Below are positions 7,845 to 14,399 of a stretch of DNA of 14,399 nucleotides, one piece after another. The position numbers were made by a program, and so were the translations under genes. How positions within the stretch are numbered: the stretch's first letter is position 1; the number at the start of each line of letters is the position of its first letter. The stretch is from Spongospora subterranea. Lineage: Eukaryota; Endomyxa; Phytomyxea; Plasmodiophorida; Plasmodiophoridae. The notes beneath the pieces were generated by a model. It ran no database searches. It saw nothing but the letters and a program-made list of their open reading frames with translations, and was not told the origin of the DNA. Location: contig OUQQ01000551.1 of NCBI GenBank assembly GCA_900404475.1, positions 1 through 14,399 of the forward strand, in the 5' to 3' direction.

Positions 7845-10684
7845 ATGACATATCTGGAGATACTGGGTGGGGCGCCCGGCACGCCCTGCTCCGTATATCT
7901 GGTCACCGACCATCGCAGATACCTGTTCAATGCCGGTGAGGGAATACAGGTTCGACCTATGATAACACATCTATACACAAAGGGGGTTCACGCTCTTCGT
8001 TCCATATACCATTTTCTCAGATCCGTTAATCGAATAAATCGGTTTTTGATCTCGTTATGCTGGACTTCTAACTCAAACCAGATTTTCACAGTTAACACGT
8101 TCGGCTTTTATTGAGGTTTGGTTAAACGTTTTTTTTGCTGGCTTCAACCCTGTCGATTTCAATTTCGTGTAATTATATAGCTACGTCCCAATTGATTTGT
8201 TTTTCGTAGAGGTTCTGCACGAGCCATAAGGTCCGTTTGGTGAAGTTAAGTGATATATTTATCAGTCGATTATCAATCAGTCAACTTGGTGGTGTCCCTG
8301 GTCTCTTTTTAACCCTATCCGATATCGGCATCTCTGATCGGGTTATGGTTCATGGCCCTGGCAATCTCAACTCTATCATAGCCGCTACCCGCCTTTTCGC
8401 CTCCCACGCCACCGCCATTCTCCAAACTAATGAAATCGATACCTCCTCCTCAAGCATTTTCCCCATTTTCCACGATGACAACATCTCGGTTCGTGCTCTT
8501 CCGATCCGTCCTGAGCATTCCCGTAAACGACGCTCAGAGGATATTCCTTTTCCTGATCCCGATCTTGAGCTTCTCCAGTCGTCCAACGCTAACGATGTGC
8601 CTGTTGTTGTTTACATTATTCGCTTGAGCGACACTCCCGGCAAATTCGACGCCGCTAAAGGCCGGGCCTTGGGCATGAAACCTGGTCCAGATTTTGCCCG
8701 CCTCGTTCTTGGAGAACAGATTACATTGGATGATGGGCGTGTCATCAATCCCGAAGATGTTGTTGGCCCATCACGTCCGGGTCAGGTCTTCGCTATTGTC
8801 GATTGCCCATCCGACGCATATATCCCCGGATTATCATTGTTGAACTCAATCCCCGATTTGATGTTGATTGTGCATTTGTCCCCACGAACCGAACGTTATC
8901 GGCAGTGGATGCAATCATTTCCTGCTCGAGTTCAGCATATGGCGTCGGGCGATCTGTCCAGGACCGCTGCCATCGCAACGTTTGCGTCGTCGGCAGCGCA
9001 TCAAGTCATGATGAATCGTATTAGTTCAGAATCGTTCCCGATCTGCCCCTGGTCGGCCGATGGTGAATCTGATGTAGAAATGGCGCCACCATTGACTAAA
9101 TTTGTTTTTGCCCCGCATAAAAACTGTGGGATTGATCGATCAGAGACCAATAATCAACTCGATATTCGACAGGTAGTTTGTTAAACAGTTATCCTTTTCT
9201 GTTATCACAAATTGTCGAAGTTGTATTACTGGAACATTTGACGTACTACTCGATAACAAACGTTGTCTTTCCAAGAAATTTTTCATTTTTTCTTCGCTTG
9301 ACATTATCATGTGTTAGTAAGGACCGATTTCTATACAATATTCAAGATGTCTAGTTTTAACTTCAACCCTTTGCATTCAGTTTGCTGAGTTTTTTCTTTA
9401 GTTGGAGGCACATATGGAATCGATTCCAGAATTGTCTGTTGCGATTGCGACCGCTCATCAAGCCCAGCGTTCGCTTCCCGTGGCGCCGTCCATGAGCCCA
9501 ACGTTGACTTTTTTGGGGACCGGAGCAGCGGCCCCTTCGAAATATCGCAGCTCGAGCGCCATCGATCTGCTGATTCCCTCCTATGGTGTTCGGTTGCTGA
9601 TTGATTGTGGCGAAGGGGCCTTGGGGCAGATGCACAGGATTATCCCAGAGAAAGAATTCCCGTCCTATATGGCCTCATTGCGAGTCGTATGGATTTCGCA
9701 CAAGCATGCAGATCATCATGTAAAATTACCTTTCGTATTTTGTCATTATGTTGTTATGTTTTACCAAAAGTTGAAATAGTTATGCGGATTCGTCATTTTG
9801 GGAGTTTCATTCTTTGATGTTTCAAATGTTGCCAGAATGGTTGGTTGGTTAACGAAGGACTTTTGGCTAATACTGTCAGCATCTTCTGCACAGACTTATG
9901 GGTTCCTTTTCCATGATAGGTCGGCCTTCTCAACGTTCTTCGTTCGCGTCGTCAACATACTGCAAATGACGTAACGGTGATCGCTCCTAGCACCGTCCTC
10001 GAATGGATGCGGTCCTTTGTCGCCAACGCTGATGATGACATCCGCTGTCATTTGGTTGACTGCCGAGACGCCCTAGCGTCCACGATTCTGTCGCCATTTG
10101 GGATCACGTGTCTGCAATCTGTTCCCGTCCTCCATTGCAGTAACTCGTTCGGCCTCGTGCTTGATCATTGTGATGGATGGCGGTTTGTGTACTCTGGTGA
10201 TACGCGTCCATGCCAGGCGTTGATCGATGCAGGAAGCAACGCAACGGTACTTGTACATGAGGCGACATTCGAAGACGATCTTCAGGACGAAGCCATTCTG
10301 AAGAAACATTGTACAACAAAGTCTGTTTCTCGAAATGTTTTGATTTTGTTCAGATGCTTTGCATCTGTTCGTATTCTGTCTCTGTCTTGATTGCATCAAA
10401 AAGATTTATCCCCTCTACAACTCGCTCAACATCGGGCCAGTACTGAATGTTGTTTTTTTAGGGAGGCTTTGGATGTTGGGAGGCAGATGAATGCGGCAGA
10501 GACGATTCTGACCCATTTCTCGCAGCGATATCCCAAGATACCCACCGCTACGACTGTGGCGGCCGCCTCTTCCTGTGTGGCGTTCGATCTGATGCGTATC
10601 CAGTTTGGTCGCCTGGCAATCCTGCCATCGTTATCCATTGCTCTGGATCTGCTTTTCTCAAGGCATCTGCCGAGTTCCTCGTAG
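7845..10684 (+). CDS. ELAC2: Long-form tRNase Z (ELAC2/TRZ1 family)
   Basis: Endonuclease that removes the 3' trailer from precursor tRNAs, in the nucleus and often in mitochondria. Exons are 7845-7949, 8210-9172, 9402-9719, 9920-10320 and 10462-10684; phases agree, giving about 669 residues, in the range of long tRNase Z. The N-terminal half is the inactive metallo-beta-lactamase copy (YLFNAGEGIQ, KLSDIFISRLS, QLGGVPGLFLTLSDIG) and carries the exosite arm (GMKPGPDFARLVLG, FAIVDCPSDAYIPG). The C-terminal half is catalytic: LTFLGTGAAAPSKYRSSSA, LLIDCGEGALGQM, the HxHxDH motif SHKHADHH (H456, H458, D460, H461), LHCSNSFG, YSGDT, HEATFEDD and HFSQRYP. All expected metal ligands are there. The start is the first ATG in a frame open back to 7774; no mitochondrial presequence is evident. 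Introns (260, 229, 200 and 141 nt) are far longer than in the neighbouring genes. A GT right at the stop codon (10681) could splice on to the exon at 10763. Confidence 0.95.
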
Positions 10685-10762
10685 CTTTTTGTTTTGTCAA
10701 TCATCTATCTACAACTTAACATTAATTGTTTGCGCGTTTTCTTTTAATGAATCGATATTTAG

Positions 10763-11282
10763 CTACACAGTTTATCTCGACATTCATGATAAGGAGTATT
10801 CCGGAAATGTTGGCGAATTCAACGGGTTTATAAATGGATACGCCATGAGGAAGGTGAGTCTGACAAGATATCCAACATTATTCTTAGTTATGATGAACAT
10901 CTGGTCTGAAAATCAACCCAAACGCGTTTTTGAGACAATAGTTCTTAGCCAATTCAAAGGTGTACAGAACCCAAGGTATCAAGTCATGTCTTCCTGTAGT
11001 CAAATCTGCTTTCATCATAAACCCTAGTTCCAATAACATCAAAAATATGTTTTTGACCACCAACCCCTGCAGGGTTTGGAATTTTGGGCGAGAGATTACA
11101 GTCTGGAATATGACGTCTCACACTTTAGCGTGGCAGACCAAAGCTTTAACTTGGGTGCCAATGGTTGCCCTGAGGATCAAGCCTCGCCTGCACATTATAC
11201 GATATCTTTTGCCGACTGGCACTTGCACCACCATGTCAGCAACAGTTTTGACCTGAGTAGGTCAATTTCACCCGCGGAATGA
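10763..11282 (+). CDS. Unrecognised protein, two exons, no visible start
   Basis: Exon 10763-10853 (YTVYLDIHDKEYSGNVGEFN, then GFINGYAMRK) ends with AAG before GTGAGT, a strong donor. It joins exon 11073-11282 after CCCCTGCAG, in phase 0, across a 219-nt intron. The second exon reads GLEFWARDYSLEYDVSHFSV and continues through ADWHLHHHVSNSFDL to a TGA at 11280-11282; a donor at 11255 is an alternative end. About 100 residues are visible, rich in aromatic residues and His. No ATG is in frame upstream of the first exon after the acceptor at 10761-10762, so a 5' exon is missing, the piece is a gene remnant, or it is spliced from tRNase Z (donor 10681, 82-nt intron, phase 2, giving Ser). I recognise no family. 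Confidence 0.45.
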
Positions 11283-11898
11283 CGATCGGTCACAATGTCA
11301 ACTCATCCCGATGTCTGCACTGTCATGTCACCAATGATCGTAAAGTCAATTTACCCGTTTGATAACGTATTGGCTGCGCTGACATGTCACCATATTGAAT
11401 TTATAACAACTCGCGTAGTTTTTCAAAATACTTGCCATGTATTCAACTCAAGAAATGATTGAAGGTTAGGATGGCACCTATTGAACACTTCGATCTTCAG
11501 CCAGGTACAACCGAAGGAAGAACGATTGCTGAGGAGTAGTACAGCCTGCAAATGCAGAGGGAAATTGCTGAGATCAATCGATTGCATCCAGGAATTTTGA
11601 ATACAAATTTGCATAATTGGTTTTGGTTATCTGCAAAAAGTTGTACACACGACGATACTATTGGGTAAAAGGGGTGATTCTGGCTACTGCCTTGATTTCA
11701 GCAATTTCCATCTGGAATTTGTTAGATGGTATTCTGCTTGTGTTCGTCCTTCATATGTACCTGGCTGAAAGGGTCCAATTGGATCACGATCATGTGCTGT
11801 TACATTTGTTCATTATCACATCCCACTACGATCACCGGGAATAAAGGGACTTTATCGAGATGGCGCACCCCGGCGCACAACAGACTTTTGATCCTGCA
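11283..11898. other. Non-genic stretch with direct and inverted repeats
   Basis: No convincing gene is present. The stretch holds a short direct repeat, CATGTCACCA, at 11324-11333 and 11383-11392, and the imperfect inverted repeat listed separately. A + frame at 11617-11844, without ATG, encodes a hydrophobic stretch (VKGVILATALISAISIWNLL) that could be a membrane segment. Because it overlaps one arm of the inverted repeat I treat it as doubtful. Confidence 0.5.
11495..11771. repeat. Imperfect inverted repeat, arms of about 80 bp
   Basis: The reverse complement of 11495-11575 aligns with 11694-11771. There are exact blocks of 14 bp (TGTACCTGGCTGAA) and 12 bp (TCAGCAATTTCC) at the two ends and moderate similarity between, with roughly a 3-5 bp gap. 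The spacer is about 118 bp. Arms can be extended weakly outward from the TCAGCAATTTCC end. This could be two oppositely oriented copies of a dispersed repeat, or a small inverted-repeat element. Confidence 0.65.
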
Positions 11899-12884
11899 GT
11901 GGCTCCGTAGTGGCACCCATGTTGAAGAAATCAATCTCAGCAAAACTCAATGCGGCACTATTGTGCCTCCCGTGGCTCCGTAGTGGCACCCATGTTGAAG
12001 AAATCAATCTCAGCAAAACTCAATGCGGCACTATTGTGCCTTCCGTGGCTCCGTCACGGGCGTATGAGGATGAGCAAGTCAGACTGGTTCGGTGATACGG
12101 TTCTGCGCACGTCTAGTGGCCGATTTCAAGTANCCTCCCGTGGCTCCGTAGTGGCACCCATGTTGAAGAAATCAATCTCAGCAAAACTCAATGCGGCACT
12201 ATTGTGCCTCCCGTGGCTCCGTAGTGGCACCCATGTTGAAGAAATCAATCTCAGCAAAACTCAATGCGGCACTATTGTGCCTCCCGTGGCTCCGTAGTGG
12301 CACCCATGTTGAAGAAATCAATCTCAGCAAAACTCAATGCGGCACTATTGTGCCTCCCGTGGCTCCGTAGTGGCACCCATGTTGAAGAAATCAATCTCAG
12401 CAAAACTCAATGCGGCACTATTGTGCCTCCCGTGGCTCCGTAGTGGCACCCATGTTGAAGAAATCAATCTCAGCAAAACTCAATGCGGCACTATTGTGCC
12501 TCCCGTGGCTCCGTAGTGGCACCCATGTTGAAGAAATCAATCTCAGCAAAACTCAATGCGGCACTATTGTGCCTCCCGTGGCTCCGTAGTGGCACCCATG
12601 TTGAAGAAATCAATCTCAGCAAAACTCAATGCGGCACTATTGTGCCTCCCGTGGCTCCGTAGTGGCACCCATGTTGAAGAAATCAATCTCAGCAAAACTC
12701 AATGCGGCACTATTGTGCCTCCCGTGGCTCCGTAGTGGCACCCATGTTGAAGAAATCAATCTCAGCAAAACTCAATGCGGCACTATTGTGCCTTCCGTGG
12801 CTCCGTCACGGGCGTATGAGGATGAGCAAGTCAGACTGGTTCGGTGATACGGTTCTGCGCACGTCTAGTGGCCGATTTCAAGTA
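11899..12884. repeat. 73-bp tandem array with a contig joint (N at 12133)
   Basis: Near-identical 73-bp units start at 11899 and 11972, then, after the N at 12133, at 12140, 12213, 12286, 12359, 12432, 12505, 12578, 12651 and 12724. Each begins GTGGCTCCGTAGTGGCACCC and contains GGCAC-TATT-GTGCC, a 5-bp hairpin. The right-hand flank at 12045-12132 is repeated without change at 12797-12884. So the N marks two contigs that share the array's right edge: one has 2 units, the other at least 9. The true copy number cannot be read here. The period is not a multiple of three and one of the three frames has stops, so the array is not a coding repeat. Confidence 0.92.
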
Positions 12885-13067
12885 TTCACATACTATTTGG
12901 GCACGTGGATGCATGTTACAACATCGCCTGCATCCATGGGCACGCCAGCTTTGGATCGCAAAGCAGTACAGCTGGATCCCCCTGATGTAGAGCAGCTGAA
13001 ATCAATGACAAGTCGACATCTGTCCCTTTCACGCCCAGTGCGCTCAATTCGGTATAGGTCTTTCTAA
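12797..13067 (+). other. Possible coding remnant downstream of the array
   Basis: A + frame leaves the array and stays open through unique DNA to a TAA near 13067. Its later part has ordinary protein composition (ALDRKAVQLDPPDVEQLKSM, then SRHLSLSRP). There is no credible start: upstream the frame comes only from the array. It could be the last exon of a gene disrupted by the repeat, or chance. A hairpin (AACGTTTG at 13066-13073, CAAACGTT at 13088-13095) sits at its 3' end. Confidence 0.22.
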
Positions 13068-13095
13068 CGTTTGCAAACCGGCATTAACAAACGTT
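13066..13095. repeat. 8-bp inverted repeat (possible hairpin)
   Basis: AACGTTTG (13066-13073) and CAAACGTT (13088-13095) are perfect reverse complements separated by 14 bases. They lie directly after the open frame ending near 13067. No T-run follows, and no function can be assigned. Confidence 0.5.
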
Positions 13096-13179
13096 GACTA
13101 ATCGCATGCAAACTGGAACTGACCCAATAAGCAGCCGATGCGTTCATGTAGCGCATTGGATGCATAGTAAGCAGTCTAG

Positions 13180-13443
13180 AGTGTCGTCAGATTCGATGGC
13201 CGGATCCTGTCGGGCCAGCTCGACCAACAAATGTTACTCCCATGCGGTGCCGCCGAGTCTTATCAATTTATCAATGGATTGATGAATGCCCGTGTGGCAC
13301 ACAGAGGCCACACTCACTGTTCCGTCAATCGGTGGAGGGACCGTGTGCCCATGCAGCTGAGTCGTTACCATAACCGCAATGGTACATCGTGCGTTTCGCG
13401 TTTTCGATTTCGAACTATCTTAGTAATTCGGTTTCGTAGGTAG
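13180..13443 (+). other. Possible exon of an unknown protein
   Basis: After an acceptor-like TCTAG (13175-13179) a + frame stays open to a TAG at 13441. It reads SVVRFDGRILSGQLDQQMLL, then GAAESYQFINGLMNARVAH, which has natural protein composition. The second half, rich in Arg and His, looks less coding. A second + frame (13094-13282) overlaps it, so the choice is uncertain. No domain is recognised. Confidence 0.25.
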
Positions 13444-13614
13444 CGTGCCCGCGGTTTCGTATTACGCGTGGCTGGCCTAGTGAGGAACCGGCGAAAGCCC
13501 TGGTGTCCGAGGGGCACGCCTCTATCGCCGAAATAATGTATCAAAACAATAGGGGACGTTCCTAGTGTTCGTGCTAAAATTTTTTAGAAACTCGGTTTCA
13601 TAGGTGAAGTGCCC
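13428..13614. repeat. Imperfect direct repeat of 23 bp
   Basis: 13428-13450 and 13592-13614 match at 19 of 23 positions (shared TCGGTTTC, TAGGT and GTGCCC). The 141 bases between them are GC-rich with short complementary stretches but contain no RNA gene I can identify. Confidence 0.5.
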
Positions 13615-14050
13615 TCATTTCCGCAGGTCGCGGGATTGGGAGAAAGAATCTGATGATAGTGTGAGTCTTTCGTTTTCTAGGAACTCTGTTACTCTGTTTC
13701 GAGAATGATCATTGTAATGGCACATGGGTCTGATGTAGTTTGTAATCGATGATTGCAGAGGGTCGGCCGATCCACAAACCGCTAACCCGACGGCGAGTCC
13801 CACACGCCCCGAACTGCTCCGACAGAGCGTGCAACCACGCGGCCAGGTTATTTACAACCTCAGGCAGATGAATAAGCCCACTTACGAGTATTGAAATAGG
13901 GGTTGACGTTAGCGGAAGCAGTCGAAATGGCGATCGCTGGTGACCGTTCCTTGTGCGCGGTCATCAACCATGTTTTGACACTGTTGCCAAATGCAGCGGT
14001 GTCATGTAGGTCTACATTGGCAGCGTTCTGGAAGGCTATGACAATGTAAG

Positions 14051-14088
14051 GCGGCACCTAGGTGCCTCCCGTGGCTGACATGTGGCAC
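14051..14088. repeat. Diverged single copy of the 73-bp repeat's hairpin core
   Basis: GCGGCAC, GTGCCTCCCGTGGCT and GTGGCAC occur in the same order and spacing as across a unit boundary of the 73-bp array (29 of 38 positions equal). All nine differences fall in the two loops: TATT becomes CTAG, and CCGTA becomes GACAT. The CTAG loop makes a perfect 14-bp palindrome, GGCACCTAGGTGCC, at 14053-14066. It lies about 1.17 kb beyond the array's right edge. Confidence 0.7.
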
Positions 14089-14223
14089 AAAGCCAGTGAA
14101 AGCGGGTGTTCGTACAAGTTCGCCTGCAACAAACCAAGCTGTAACCATGTACAACATCATCATGTTATCGTTCAAACTGAAGGAATAAACGATTTTCGGC
14201 ATTAAGAAAATAAATAAGGAGTA

Positions 14224-14298
14224 TATTATACCTCTTTCATTGCGCTGTGAGCCTCTCGTGTTCGCACGCTTGCACGTAGTGTATTATACCTCTTTCAT
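14224..14298. repeat. 17-bp direct repeat TATTATACCTCTTTCAT
   Basis: Identical 17-mers are at 14224-14240 and 14282-14298. Each is followed, at different distances, by GC(G/A)CTGTGAGC (14242 and 14313), which suggests an old tandem duplication with later indels. No function is evident. Confidence 0.7.
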
Positions 14299-14381
14299 GG
14301 CTAAACGACGAGGCACTGTGAGCGGCCTATCCCCTAAACCGCGCGAGATGTTTGGACACTCGCACAACAGGGTACAATAAT

Positions 14382-14396
14382 GACTGTGACACAGTC
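14382..14396. repeat. 7-bp near-perfect palindrome at the window end
   Basis: GACTGTG (14382-14388) and CACAGTC (14390-14396) are reverse complements around one A. The window stops three bases later, so any larger element is cut off. Confidence 0.5.
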
Positions 14397-14399
14397 TAA

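Larger units (their letters stand above)
13444..14399. other. Long stretch without a supportable gene
   Basis: No complete gene is visible on either strand. I see one short + frame at 13900-14049 (after GAAATAG: LTLAEAVEMAIAGDRSLCAV, then INHVLTLLPNAAVSC). It is protein-like and could be an exon, but it has no partner. Opposite-strand frames at 13860-14057 and 14002-14202 overlap it and are probably shadows. The remainder holds the repeat-core relic and small repeats listed separately. Confidence 0.45.

Noticed and set aside
11899..12797. CRISPR array
   Set aside because: The units abut with no unique spacers, and the context is eukaryotic with spliced genes.
11899..12847. Repetitive protein encoded by the 73-bp array
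   Set aside because: The period shifts the frame each unit and the third frame contains stops, so at most two units can be read through. The ORFs come from the repeat, not from selection.
13444..13620. Structured non-coding RNA (snRNA, RNase P or similar)
   Set aside because: Several short complementary stretches exist, but no diagnostic U1-U6, RNase P, SRP or snoRNA box motif could be found.
13860..14202. Minus-strand ORFs as genes
   Set aside because: They overlap a plus-strand protein-like frame and the repeat relic, lack recognisable domains, and have no supporting splice partners.

Overview
The window looks like nuclear DNA from an intron-rich eukaryote with very small introns. It is most likely an early-diverging fungus (chytrid, rozellid or aphelid grade). 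The grounds are conserved eukaryote-only genes (DIS3/RRP44, long-form tRNase Z), many GT-AG introns of about 47-72 nt, and a secreted protein fusing a hevein-type (CBM18-like) cysteine module to a type-3 copper tyrosinase, an architecture known from chytrid fungi. The lineage is inference; the splicing and the domains are read from the sequence.

Layout, all genes on the + strand. (1) 1-3110: the 3' two thirds of DIS3/RRP44, the exosome 3'-5' exonuclease, in at least 13 exons whose phases all agree. The gene is interrupted by an assembly artefact: a single N at 1416 joins two contigs that overlap by 339 bases, so one segment is present twice. (2) 3379-5345: a long helical protein I cannot name, with a possible extra 3' exon built on a 33-bp minisatellite (5496-5594). 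(3) 5708-7532: the secreted CBM18-like/tyrosinase protein in five exons. Its cysteine scaffold is intact, but the aromatic residues that hold chitin in hevein are replaced. (4) 7649-7836: two unassigned exon-like stretches squeezed between tyrosinase and tRNase Z. (5) 7845-10684: long-form tRNase Z (ELAC2/TRZ1 family) in five exons with larger introns (141-260 nt). (6) 10763-11282: two exons of an unrecognised protein without a visible start; they could even be spliced to tRNase Z.

From about 11283 onward I see no convincing complete gene. This part holds an imperfect inverted repeat (arms near 11495 and 11694), a homogeneous 73-bp tandem array (11899-12884) crossed by a second single-N overlap joint at 12133, a few short exon-like ORFs, a diverged single copy of the array's hairpin core at 14051-14088, and small direct and inverted repeats near the window end.

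The two RNA genes are housekeeping 3'-end nucleases (exosome decay and processing; tRNA 3' maturation). The tyrosinase would be a secreted wall or melanin-type oxidase. There is no sign of an operon or a multi-gene system. The most unusual items are the modified CBM18-tyrosinase, the uncharacterised coding stretches at 7649-7836 and 10763-11282, and the hairpin-bearing 73-bp repeat with its distant relative.
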